DNA from: Roseomonas sp.
Lineage (GTDB): Bacteria; Pseudomonadota; Alphaproteobacteria; Acetobacterales; Acetobacteraceae
Direction: 5' to 3'
Length of the DNA stretch: 43,292 bases
Assembly (NCBI GenBank): GCA_020249285.1
Contig: JADCFX010000063.1
Coordinates: 1-43,292 of the forward strand
Shown here: in pieces, positions 35,563 to 43,169 of the stretch
Position numbering within the stretch: the stretch's first letter is position 1
How the letters are laid out: every line of letters starts with the position of its first letter
Made by a program: the position numbers and the translations under genes
Notes under the pieces: model-generated
Told to the model about the DNA's origin: nothing
Seen by the model: only the letters and a program-made list of their open reading frames with translations
Databases searched by the model: none

Positions 35563-35591
35563 TTGACGGGGCCAGTCCCGGGGCTTAGCGT
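35563..35591 (+). promoter_or_regulatory. Possible promoter of the deacetylase-fold gene
   Basis: TTGACG at 35563-35568 is followed, after 16-17 bp, by TTAGCG/TAGCGT near 35585-35591. A direct repeat of GTCCCGGG (35575-35582 and 35590-35597), 15 bp apart, overlaps this region and could bind a regulator. The -10 match is weak. Confidence 0.3.
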
Positions 35592-35617
35592 CCCGGGCAA
35601 GGTTTTGGAGACCGGCC

Positions 35618-36523
35618 ATGAAACTGCCAACCCATGGGCGCTATCAGCATAGCGCCATCCCGCACCGCCCCACCTATGAATGGCCCAATGGGGCGCGGTT
35701 GGCGGTGGTACTGTGCAATAACATTGAAGCCTTCGCTTTCCGCGCTGGGCTTGGCAGCGACAGCACCGGCGCCGCCGCGCCGCAATCCCAGCGCAATTAC
35801 GCCTGGCGGGATTACGGCAATCGCGTCGGGCTTTGGAACATGCTGGCCATGTTCGATGAATACGGGCTGCCTTGTGCGCATAATGTGAATGGGTTGGTCT
35901 TGGATACTTGCCCGGAGATTGCTCCGGCTTTGATCAAACGCGGCGATGAATTCATCGGCCATGGCCGCACCAATGCCGAACGCCAGGACATCCTGTTCGA
36001 AGATGATGAACGCCGGCTAATCGCCGAAAGCCGAGAGGCGATTATCCGCCACACCGGCAAGGCACCGGATGGTTGGCTTGGCCCCTACATCACGCAATCC
36101 GCTTCAACGCTTGATCTGCTGAAGGAAGAAGGTTTTGGCTATGTCATGGATTGGCCAGCGGATGACCAGCCTTTCTGGATGACAACCCGCGCCGGGCCCA
36201 TGCTCTCCGTGCCCTACTCGATCGAAGTGAATGACAGCCCTGTTGCGATCTTTCGCCAACAAGCGGCGCGGGATTTCGCCGATATGGTGGTGGATCAATT
36301 CGACGAAATGCTGGATCGGTCCCGCGATATGCCTTTGGTCTGTTCCATCGTGCTGCACCCTTTCATCATCGGCCAACCCTTTCGGCTCCGCCCCTTTCGC
36401 CGCGCCATGCAGCATATTTTGACGCAGCGGGATAAGATTTGGCTGGCACGCCCCGGTGAGATCGCGCGCCATGCCGCCAGCCTGCCCAAGGGCGTTGTGC
36501 CGGGATCGGAGATGCTGCCATGA
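35618..36523 (+). CDS. Polysaccharide deacetylase-fold protein, PuuE-like
   Basis: This 301-residue protein belongs to the NodB/PuuE (carbohydrate esterase 4) fold family. The stretch YEWPNGARLAVVLCNNIEAF matches the PuuE-type N-terminus, and FIGHGRTNAERQD corresponds to its conserved histidine region. The TFDDG metal motif of true polysaccharide deacetylases is absent; PuuE-type allantoinases also differ there. The C-terminal SIVLHPFIIGQPFRLRPF is typical. No signal peptide is present, so it is cytoplasmic. The ATG has GGAG eight bases upstream. It overlaps the CitE-like gene by 4 bp. The substrate, possibly a cyclic amide or similar small molecule, is unknown. Confidence 0.78.
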   Translation: MKLPTHGRYQHSAIPHRPTYEWPNGARLAVVLCNNIEAFAFRAGLGSDSTGAAAPQSQRNYAWRDYGNRVGLWNMLAMFDEYGLPCAHNVNGLVLDTCPEIAPALIKRGDEFIGHGRTNAERQDILFEDDERRLIAESREAIIRHTGKAPDGWLGPYITQSASTLDLLKEEGFGYVMDWPADDQPFWMTTRAGPMLSVPYSIEVNDSPVAIFRQQAARDFADMVVDQFDEMLDRSRDMPLVCSIVLHPFIIGQPFRLRPFRRAMQHILTQRDKIWLARPGEIARHAASLPKGVVPGSEMLP

Positions 36524-37386
36524 ACAGCCACCTGCCGAATTGGCGTTCCCTGCTTTACGTGCCGGCCAGCGAGGAACGCTTTGTCGCCAAGGCGCATGAA
36601 CGCGGCGCGGATGTGATTATTCTTGATCTGGAAGATGGCGTGGCGCCGGATTCAAAGGCCCGCGCGCGGGCTGGGCTTGCGGCTTCGGCGGCCAGTGCGC
36701 GGCGCAATGGCGCGGATATTGTGGTGCGCATCAATCGCCCGCTCCGCATGGCTGCCGAGGATATTGCTGCTGCGGCGGCAGCGGGCGCGGATGGCGTGAT
36801 CTGCACCAAGATGATGGGCGCGGATCATGTGCGGCTGCTCTCGGAACTCGCGGGCGAATCAGAAGTGGCGGCGGGTCGCGAAATCGGGTCGCTCCGCTTT
36901 ATTGTGCTGATCGAAGATGCAGCGGCGTTGCGGCAGGCGGATGCGATTGCCGGCGCCGATCCGCGCATTGTGGCGCTGGGCGTCGGCGGGGAAGATTTGG
37001 CCACCGATCTTGGCGCAGAACCAACACCCGATGCGCTGGATTTGCCAAAGCGCCTGGGGCTGATAGCCGCCCGCGCAGCGGGCATTCTGCCGCTTGGCTT
37101 CATCGGTACGGTCGCGGGGCTGAAGGATTTGGATGGCTACCGCGCCATGCTGCGCCGTTCCCGCGCCATTGGCTTTGCCTGTGCGTCCTGTGTGCATCCT
37201 TCCCAAGTGGCGATCATCAATGAAGAATATGGCGCGCGGCCCGAGGAAGTGGAACGCGCCAAGCGCCTGGTTGCGGCGTTTGATGCCGCGCTGGCGGAAG
37301 GCAAGGGCGCGGTCGCCTTTGAAGGCGATATGGTTGACAAGCCGATTGTCGAGCGCGCGAAGAAACTGATCGCGCGGATGAATTAG
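36520..37386 (+). CDS. HpcH/HpaI aldolase/citrate lyase family protein (CitE-like CoA ester lyase)
   Basis: This 288-residue TIM-barrel protein belongs to the CitE-like group, which cleaves or hydrolyses CoA esters such as malyl- or citramalyl-CoA. Conserved parts are RSLLYVPASEERFVAKA, ILDLEDGVAPDSK, the Mg-binding Glu in FIVLIEDAAAL and Asp in GVGGEDLATDLG, and CVHPSQVAIINEEY. The start overlaps the deacetylase-fold gene (ATGA), so both belong to one operon. It converges on the next SDR gene with a 4-bp overlap of the ends. Substrate unknown. Confidence 0.85.
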   Translation: MNSHLPNWRSLLYVPASEERFVAKAHERGADVIILDLEDGVAPDSKARARAGLAASAASARRNGADIVVRINRPLRMAAEDIAAAAAAGADGVICTKMMGADHVRLLSELAGESEVAAGREIGSLRFIVLIEDAAALRQADAIAGADPRIVALGVGGEDLATDLGAEPTPDALDLPKRLGLIAARAAGILPLGFIGTVAGLKDLDGYRAMLRRSRAIGFACASCVHPSQVAIINEEYGARPEEVERAKRLVAAFDAALAEGKGAVAFEGDMVDKPIVERAKKLIARMN

Positions 37387-38147
37387 ACAACAGCCGTCAT
37401 CCCGCCATCCACATACAACAGATGGCCATGCACAAAGTCTGAGGCAGGGGCGGCAAGGAAGACGGTGGCGCCGACCAATTCCTCGACCTTGCCCCAGCGC
37501 CCGGCGGGCACGCGCTGGCAGAGCCAATCGCTGAACTCAGCGTTCTGCACGAGTGCGCTGGTCAGTTCTGTAGCGTAATAGCCGGGGGCGACGCCATTCA
37601 CATTGACACCATGCTTCGCCCATTCGGCGCAAAGCGTGCGCGTCAACATGCGCAGAGCCCCCTTGCTCGCGGCATAGGGCGCGATGGTGGGGCGGCCCAA
37701 TTCGCTTTGTACGGAACAGATGGTGATGATTTTGCCAGCGCCGCGGGGGACCATGCGTTTGCCGGCGGCCTGGCAACAATACCAGACGCCATCGAGGTTC
37801 GTGCCCAGCACTTCGCGCCAGGTCTCCGGCGGCATGTCAACCGCCGGCGCGCGACGCATGATGCCCGCATTGGCGACCAGGATATCAATCGGCCCGATCG
37901 TGCTTTCCATTTCGGTGAAAGCGTTTTCCACCACCTGCGGGTCGGTCACGTCAAAGGCGCGGCTGATGGTCTCAATCCCGGCGTCACGCAGCATGGCCTG
38001 CGCCGCCGCCAGCCGCGCGGCATCGCGCCCATTGATGATTACGCGCGCGCCCGCTTCCGCAAGGCCCTTGGCCAAGGCAAAGCCAATGCCCTGGCTGGAA
38101 CCTGTCACCAGCGCGACCTTACCAGTCAGATCAAACATCTTGTTCAT
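37383..38147 (-). CDS. SDR family oxidoreductase (gluconate 5-dehydrogenase-like)
   Basis: This 254-residue short-chain dehydrogenase begins MFDLTGKVALVTGSSQGIG, with the cofactor motif at residues 15-22. It has VANAG, the catalytic serine in TICSVQSE and the YxxxK pair in PYAASKGALRM. The general layout resembles gluconate 5-dehydrogenase-type SDRs, but specificity cannot be fixed. Its ATG overlaps the stop of the CoA-transferase gene by 4 bp, so it is co-translated with that gene and the orphan Bug protein gene upstream. Confidence 0.87.
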   Translation of the reverse strand: MNKMFDLTGKVALVTGSSQGIGFALAKGLAEAGARVIINGRDAARLAAAQAMLRDAGIETISRAFDVTDPQVVENAFTEMESTIGPIDILVANAGIMRRAPAVDMPPETWREVLGTNLDGVWYCCQAAGKRMVPRGAGKIITICSVQSELGRPTIAPYAASKGALRMLTRTLCAEWAKHGVNVNGVAPGYYATELTSALVQNAEFSDWLCQRVPAGRWGKVEELVGATVFLAAPASDFVHGHLLYVDGGMTAVV

Positions 38148-39367
38148 CCGCGTATCACCCCGCCATCACGCAATTTCTGGAACTGCGCCGCACCCAGCGC
38201 CTGTTCCAGGATTTCCGCATTATGTTCCCCAAGCCTGGGCGCTGGCCGCGCCAAGATCCCAGGTGTCGCCGAAAGCCTCGGCACCATCCCATGCATCGGC
38301 AGCCAGCCGCCCGGCATATCCGCATCCGGCACTTCGATCAGCGCTTCGCGTTCAATCGCGTAAGGGTCTTTGTCCAGCATTTCGGTATCCATGATGGGGC
38401 CGATGGTCACACCTGCCTTGTCGAAATGCGCCAGGTTTTCGGCCAGGTCGCGTGCGCCGATGAAGCCGCCGATGATGGCATCTAATTCCTGCCAGTTTTG
38501 CACGCGCGCAGGATTATTGGCGAAGCGCGGATCGGTGATCAAAGCTTCCTGCCCGATGGAGCGCAGCAGCTTTTCCGTCATGCCTTGTGTGGAAGCGGAA
38601 AGGCAGACCCAGCCGCCATCCTTGGTACGATAGGCATTGCGCGGCGATGTATTGGTGCTGCGGCTGCCGGTGCGCGGCTTGCGTTTGCGCGTCAGGCGCC
38701 AATTCGCCACTTGCGGTTCCAGCACGCTGAACAGCGGTTCGAACAGTGAGACATCAATCACCTGTCCCTGGCCGGTCGCTTCCGCGTGGCGCAGCGCGAT
38801 CATGGCGGCAGCTGAACCATAAAGCCCCGCATAGGCATCGCCCATGAACATGGGCGGCAGTACGGGTTCACGATCCTCAAAACCATTGATCGCGGCAAAG
38901 CCGGAATAGCCTTCCACCAAGGTGCCAAAGCCTGGCTTATGCCGATATGGCCCATCTTGCCCCCAGCCGGAGACGCGCGCGATGACTAGGCGCGGATTGG
39001 CGGCGAGCAGACCTGCGGGATCAAGCCCCATGGCTTCCAGCACGCCAGGGCGGAAGCTTTCCACCAGCATCGCCGCATCGCTTGCCAAGGCGCGCACGGC
39101 GGCTATGCCTTCAGGGTCTTTCAGATCAAGACAGACGCTTTTCTTGTTACGGCAAATGGTCTTCCAGCTTGTCTCCACCCCGCCCACGCGCCAGGCGCGT
39201 AGCGTGTCGCCTTCGGGTGGTTCCACCTTCACCACTTCCGCGCCGTGATCAGCAAAAACCTTGGTCAGGATATTGCCGGCGACGAGGCGCGATAGGTCAA
39301 TGACGCGCACGCCATCCATGGCGCCCTTGGCGGTGGGGTCGAAGGTTTTGCGGTGCATTTCGGCCAT
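38144..39367 (-). CDS. CoA-transferase family III (CaiB/BaiF)
   Basis: This 407-residue protein belongs to the class III CoA-transferases, such as formyl-CoA transferase and CaiB. The catalytic aspartate is Asp177 in PPMFMGDAYAGLYG. GVRVIDLSRLVAGN at the N-terminus, CLDLKDPEG and PGFGTLVEGYSG are typical. The frame extends upstream, but the ATG at 39367 gives the normal N-terminus and starts 5 bp after the Bug gene stop. The enzyme probably activates a carboxylate by CoA transfer in the pathway formed with the neighbouring SDR. Substrate unknown. Confidence 0.9.
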   Translation of the reverse strand: MAEMHRKTFDPTAKGAMDGVRVIDLSRLVAGNILTKVFADHGAEVVKVEPPEGDTLRAWRVGGVETSWKTICRNKKSVCLDLKDPEGIAAVRALASDAAMLVESFRPGVLEAMGLDPAGLLAANPRLVIARVSGWGQDGPYRHKPGFGTLVEGYSGFAAINGFEDREPVLPPMFMGDAYAGLYGSAAAMIALRHAEATGQGQVIDVSLFEPLFSVLEPQVANWRLTRKRKPRTGSRSTNTSPRNAYRTKDGGWVCLSASTQGMTEKLLRSIGQEALITDPRFANNPARVQNWQELDAIIGGFIGARDLAENLAHFDKAGVTIGPIMDTEMLDKDPYAIEREALIEVPDADMPGGWLPMHGMVPRLSATPGILARPAPRLGEHNAEILEQALGAAQFQKLRDGGVIRG

Positions 39368-39371
39368 GGTG

Positions 39372-40340
39372 TCAGTCCAATTTGATGTTGGCGGCGGTGG
39401 CCACTTCGCGCCAGCGGGCGAGTTCCACGCGAAGAAGCTCGCTAAAGGCTTGCGGTGTGGCCGGCGATGGCCGCGCGCCTTCGCTTTGCAGCAGCTTCGC
39501 CATTTCCGGATCGGCCAAAGCGGCATTGGCCTCCGCGTTCAGGCGCGCGAGGATTTCGGGCGGCAATCCGCGCGGTGCAAACAGCCCCCACCAGATATCG
39601 CTTTCATAATCAATGCCGGTTTCCTTGACGGTGGGGCCAGGGGGCGAGCCATCTGGCGCGCCTGGCGCGGTATAGGCCAAAAGCCGCACACGGCCTTCGC
39701 GCACCACCCCGGCCGCGCTTGGCATGGTGGTGATCAGCACGGGGATATGCCCCGCCACCAGATCAGTCACCGCCGGCGGCATGCCGCGATAAGGCACGTG
39801 GTTCATCTGAATGCCCGCGCGCAGACAAAAATATTCGGTGACGAAGTGATTGATCCCGCCAGGGCCGGAAGATCCGTAATCAATCGCGCCCGGCCTTTCA
39901 CGAGCCATCCGCACCAAATCAGGCACGCTGCGCGCGGGGAAATCCGGATGCACCAGCACGATAAAGGGCGAGCGCGCCAGTAGCGCGACGGGGGTGAAAT
40001 TCTCCAACACGCCCCAGGGCACGCGCTGCGTGATGGAGGTAGTGGCGAAGGACGAGGAGGAGACCATCAACGTATAGCCATCCGCCGGCGCCTGCGCGAC
40101 CGCGGTGGCGCCAATCGCACCACCCGCACCGGCACGATTTTCAATCACGACTGGTTGGCCAAGGCGCGCTTGCAAACGCTCGGCCAAGGGGCGGGCGACC
40201 ACGTCGTTTGATCCGCCGGGCGGGAAGGGTACGACGATTCGCACCGGCCTTGCGGGCCAGGGCGCCTGGGCAAGGGCTGGGGCGGCAAGCGGCGTAGCGG
40301 CGGCCAGCAAAAGGGCGCGGCGGCGAAGGGTAGGGGTCAT
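39372..40340 (-). CDS. Bug family tripartite tricarboxylate transporter substrate-binding protein
   Basis: This 322-residue periplasmic protein has a leader with RRRALLLAAATPLAAPALAQ, possibly Tat-dependent. The Bug hallmarks are clear: WPARPVRIVVPFPPGGSNDVVARPLAERL, VIENRAGAGGAIGATAVAQAPADGYTL and GPGGINHF. Unlike the tctC gene at 28 kb, it has no tctBA beside it, so it is an orphan receptor, a very common situation in this protein family. It heads an operon with the CoA-transferase and SDR genes, suggesting it captures their substrate. AGGAG lies nine bases before the ATG. Confidence 0.9.
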   Translation of the reverse strand: MTPTLRRRALLLAAATPLAAPALAQAPWPARPVRIVVPFPPGGSNDVVARPLAERLQARLGQPVVIENRAGAGGAIGATAVAQAPADGYTLMVSSSSFATTSITQRVPWGVLENFTPVALLARSPFIVLVHPDFPARSVPDLVRMARERPGAIDYGSSGPGGINHFVTEYFCLRAGIQMNHVPYRGMPPAVTDLVAGHIPVLITTMPSAAGVVREGRVRLLAYTAPGAPDGSPPGPTVKETGIDYESDIWWGLFAPRGLPPEILARLNAEANAALADPEMAKLLQSEGARPSPATPQAFSELLRVELARWREVATAANIKLD

Positions 40341-40462
40341 CTGGTGGTCTCCTGGGCGGCGGGGCTACCAGTTTCGCCTATTGTGGCGCTTCTGCGAAGC
40401 GGGCTTGCCCCTGTTCATGATCGGCGGCATTGGCCATCATGGGCTTTCAACAAGGATTCTAG

Positions 40463-40978
40463 GTGGCAATGGCCGAAGATAGGCCTTTCAGGGAATGGCC
40501 CTTGGAACAGCTCGCCGAACATGCGGCGCAGCATAAGGGCGATCGCGTCCTGCTTTCCCAGTTGCTGATTGAAACCGAACGTCGCCCTGGCGCGCGCGCC
40601 AAGCTGATTGCGCGGCGGATTGAAAATACTCTCGCGAATGTTTTGACCAAGGTCCCTGGCCGTGGCGCACCGCCTGAGGAAATGCGCCGCTATCTGGCGA
40701 TTGCCGCTGAAGAAATCGCCGTGCTGCGCAAGCGCTTGCAGGATGCGGAGGTTGAGCTGAAGAAGCTCAAGGAAACCCCCGCAGATGGCAGCGCTCATGC
40801 GCGGGTATATCTTGCGCCGAACGCGCCGCTTTGGCTGATTGTGGAAGTACGCCGCGCCTTCCGCCGGCGCTATCATCCGGACAAGCAGACCGATCCGGTG
40901 AAGCGCCAGAATGCGGAGGAAATCTTCAAGCGCGCCGAGGACGTTTTTGAAAACCTCCAAGGGCGCGGGGAAGATTGA
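40463..40978 (+). CDS. Small J-domain (DnaJ-like) protein
   Basis: This 171-residue protein ends with a short J-domain: VRRAFRRRYHPDKQ contains the HPD motif (138-140) needed to stimulate Hsp70 ATPase, followed by AEEIFKRAEDVFENL. The first two thirds are helical and charged, with a probable coiled coil around IAVLRKRLQDAEVELKKLKE. It lacks the glycine-rich and zinc-finger parts of DnaJ. The GTG at 40463 has AGGA six bases upstream; the ATG at 40469 is an alternative. Its partner and client are unknown. It converges on the photolyase gene. Confidence 0.75.
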   Translation: MAMAEDRPFREWPLEQLAEHAAQHKGDRVLLSQLLIETERRPGARAKLIARRIENTLANVLTKVPGRGAPPEEMRRYLAIAAEEIAVLRKRLQDAEVELKKLKETPADGSAHARVYLAPNAPLWLIVEVRRAFRRRYHPDKQTDPVKRQNAEEIFKRAEDVFENLQGRGED

Positions 40979-41010
40979 CGCGACTTTGGAGGCATTCAGG
41001 ACAATCGGAC

Positions 41011-42147
41011 TCAAATCAATACAGCGCAAAGCCGCGGAATATGCTGCGCGAAGGGGAAGAAGCCGCGCCCGGCCAAGGGCCAACATGCTTCATCCCAGGG
41101 GCGGCGCAGCAGGCATAGGCGATAGGGTCGCAAGGCATCCGCCACCCAACCAATAGGCGCTTCGGGCATCATCACCGCATCACGCGCCAGAAGATCGGTC
41201 AGATCAGCAAGCGCCACGCGCTCAGCCGGCACACCAAAATGCTGCGCGGCGCGGTTCAGCCCATCTTCCAGCGCGCCCGCAACAAAGCGCTGTACGCGTG
41301 GCGCGGCGCCCAGCGGCGAACGCGATGCCGGGCAAGACAGCCCAATCACACGCCGTACCTCAAGCCCCGCAAGCGGCAGGCTTTCGGCGTGCAGATCATC
41401 CTCATGCAATAACAGTACTACCGGGCCGCGCGGCGGCGCGGGCAGGGCAGGGATGGGGCGCGGTGCGGGCGGTTCGGCTTCTTGCAAGGGCACCGACTTT
41501 TCATTCAAGACGCCATGCGGGGCGAAACGCCCGCCCGTGTGGCGTGCGATATTCTCTGCCCGCGCAACATAATGCTTGCCCTTGGTATGCAGCCCCGCCA
41601 CCCAGCGCCAGGACAGCGTATTGGATGCCGCATCCCCGTCCAGCAAATGCCGTAGAAAGAAATCCGCGCCCAAAACCCAAGGCAGGTGCAGGGTAAAAAT
41701 CCAAATACTGGCAAACCACATGCGCGCGTGGTTGTGCAAATAGCCGGTCTCAACCAGCTCCTCCACCCAGGCATCGAAGCAGGCAATGCCGGTGCGCCCG
41801 GCGATGGCTGCGGCATAACCCTCAGGCGGCGTTTGCAGGCCAACCGCGACACGCGTGCGATACTCGGCCCATACTGCCGGGCGCTGCGCCAGCCAGCCCT
41901 TCCAATAGCTCCGCCAAAACACTTCCTGGATGAATTTTTCGGCCACCTCCGCGCCATGGGCGGCGATGGCGGCGGCCACTACCTCCTGCTCCGTGATCAG
42001 GCGATGTCGGATATAGGGGGAAAGCGCCGAGACATGGGCGGGTTTGCCGGGGCCGGGGTCGAAATTGCGCCCCTCGGCATAGGCCCGGCCCATCAGGGGC
42101 GTAAAGGCCGCCAATCTTTCAAGGGCAGCGGCGCGGCTTGGTTGCAT
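41011..42147 (-). CDS. Photolyase/cryptochrome family protein with reversed domain order
   Basis: This 378-residue protein starts directly with the FAD-binding, DNA-lesion-binding domain of photolyases (residues 1-210). Residues matching E. coli PhrB CPD contacts are present: Glu75 and Trp78 in QEVFWR, Asn139 and Met143 in LHNHARM, and Trp182 in SWRW. Flavin-side Asn176 and two tryptophans of the electron-transfer chain (Trp180, Trp157) are also present; a third at the usual place is not evident. After a proline-rich linker (224-240), the C-terminal 138 residues begin VVLLLHEDDL and end GFFPFAQHIPRL, resembling the alpha/beta domain normally found first. It has no clear ribosome binding site and follows nusG. 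Confidence 0.8.
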   Translation of the reverse strand: MQPSRAAALERLAAFTPLMGRAYAEGRNFDPGPGKPAHVSALSPYIRHRLITEQEVVAAAIAAHGAEVAEKFIQEVFWRSYWKGWLAQRPAVWAEYRTRVAVGLQTPPEGYAAAIAGRTGIACFDAWVEELVETGYLHNHARMWFASIWIFTLHLPWVLGADFFLRHLLDGDAASNTLSWRWVAGLHTKGKHYVARAENIARHTGGRFAPHGVLNEKSVPLQEAEPPAPRPIPALPAPPRGPVVLLLHEDDLHAESLPLAGLEVRRVIGLSCPASRSPLGAAPRVQRFVAGALEDGLNRAAQHFGVPAERVALADLTDLLARDAVMMPEAPIGWVADALRPYRLCLLRRPWDEACWPLAGRGFFPFAQHIPRLCAVLI

Positions 42148-42158
42148 GGCGGCGGATC

Positions 42159-42182
42159 GGCAAGGGCCACGCGACCCTTGCC
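42159..42182 (-). terminator. Hairpin after nusG
   Basis: A perfect 8-bp inverted repeat, GGCAAGGG (42159-42166) and CCCTTGCC (42175-42182), with an 8-base loop lies in the 42 bp between nusG and the photolyase gene. It could end the secE-nusG transcript, although no T-run follows. Confidence 0.5.
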
Positions 42183-42189
42183 ACCCGAC

Positions 42190-42726
42190 TTACAGCTTTT
42201 CGACTTGGCCGTATTCCAGATCCACGGGCGTGGAACGGCCGAAGATGGAAACGCTCACCTTAAGGCGGCCCTTTTCCTCATCCACTTCTTCGACAACGCC
42301 GTTGAAGGAGGTGAAGGGGCCATCGGCCACGCGAATCTGCTCACCAACCTCATAGATCACGGCGGGCTTGCGGGGCTTGTCCACGCCTTCCTGCACCTGC
42401 TTCAGCAAGCGCTCGGCTTCCGCCGCCGGCACAGGCTGGGGCTTGTTGCGCGCGCCAAGGAAGCCAGTGACCTTCGGAGTGTCCTTCACCAAATGCCAGG
42501 CGTCATCAGTCATTTCCATCTTCACCAGCACATAGCCGGGGAAGAATTTGCGGTCCGTATCAATCTTCTGGCCGCGCCGCACCTCAACCACCTGTTCGGT
42601 CGGCACCAGCACTTCGTCGAACTTGTCGGCCAGGCCCTTTTGCGCAGCCTGCTGCTTGATCTGCTCGGCGATCTTGCGCTCGAAGCCAGAATAGACATGC
42701 ACGACATACCACTTCTTATCGGCCAC
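42190..42726 (-). CDS. nusG: Transcription termination/antitermination protein NusG
   Basis: This 178-residue protein has the NGN domain (KWYVVHVYSGFERKIAEQ at the N-terminus) and a C-terminal KOW domain (DGPFTSFNGVVEEVDEEKGRLKV). NusG binds RNA polymerase and couples it to Rho and the ribosome. The start is GTG with AGGAGG nine bases upstream. It follows secE by 26 bp in the usual order, but the rplK gene normally found next is replaced by a photolyase-family gene. Confidence 0.97.
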   Translation of the reverse strand: MADKKWYVVHVYSGFERKIAEQIKQQAAQKGLADKFDEVLVPTEQVVEVRRGQKIDTDRKFFPGYVLVKMEMTDDAWHLVKDTPKVTGFLGARNKPQPVPAAEAERLLKQVQEGVDKPRKPAVIYEVGEQIRVADGPFTSFNGVVEEVDEEKGRLKVSVSIFGRSTPVDLEYGQVEKL

Positions 42727-42752
42727 GGTGCCGTACCTCCTTAAAACCTTGC

Positions 42753-42947
42753 TTAGCCGATACCAAAGACCAGCCGCATGGCCAACTGAATCAGCTGATC
42801 CACGACCAGAAAGAAAATCGCAGCCAAGGCCGAAAGCCCCAGCACCAGCCCTGTGGTGATGAGGGTCTCCTTACGCGACGGCCAGGTAACCCTGGAGGCT
42901 TCCTGACGGACTTCCCGAACGAATTGCGCGGGATCGAGCTTGGCCAC
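42753..42947 (-). CDS. secE: Preprotein translocase subunit SecE
   Basis: This 64-residue protein is the single-helix form of SecE. It has the conserved FVREVRQEASRVTWPSRKET amphipathic segment followed by one membrane helix (GLVLGLSALAAIFFLVVDQLI). SecE clamps SecY in the translocation channel. The start is GTG with GGGGA upstream. It lies between tRNA-Trp and nusG as usual. Confidence 0.96.
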   Translation of the reverse strand: MAKLDPAQFVREVRQEASRVTWPSRKETLITTGLVLGLSALAAIFFLVVDQLIQLAMRLVFGIG

Positions 42948-43022
42948 TATCGGTTCCCCTGAAAAACATCACCGGGCGGCAGCCTTGTCAGACCCCACCC
43001 GGACAAGAAAAACTACTTAAAC

Positions 43023-43099
43023 TGGCAGGGGTGGAGGGTCTCGAACCCCCAACCTCCGGTTTTGGAGACCGGCGCTCTAGCCAATTGAGCTACACCCCT
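43023..43099 (-). tRNA. tRNA-Trp (anticodon CCA)
   Basis: The reverse strand gives acceptor AGGGGTG paired with CACCCCT, discriminator G and encoded CCA (43023-43025). The D-arm is TAGCTCAATTGGCTAGAGC, the anticodon stem CCGGT/ACCGG surrounds CTCCAAA (anticodon CCA), and the T-arm is GGGGGTTCGAGACCCTC. It lies between tuf and secE, as is standard. Confidence 0.96.
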
Positions 43100-43130
43100 A
43101 AACACGGCCTAACCTAGCCGTGAAAGCATC

Positions 43131-43158
43131 GGGCGGAAAGGCCAAAACCCTGCCGCCC
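43131..43158 (-). terminator. Hairpin after tuf
   Basis: On the minus strand GGGCGG (43158-43153) and CCGCCC (43136-43131) can pair, with AGG/CCT extending the stem internally, just after the tuf stop. A second repeat, CACGGC/GCCGTG, lies at 43103-43122 before tRNA-Trp. Either could partly separate tuf from tRNA-Trp. Confidence 0.35.
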
Positions 43159-43169
43159 CGCAAGCCTTC

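Noticed and set aside
39795..39800. CACGTG followed by GTTC, another possible parS
   Set aside because: The flanking bases do not form the GTTTCACGTGAAAC palindrome, and it lies inside the Bug receptor gene.
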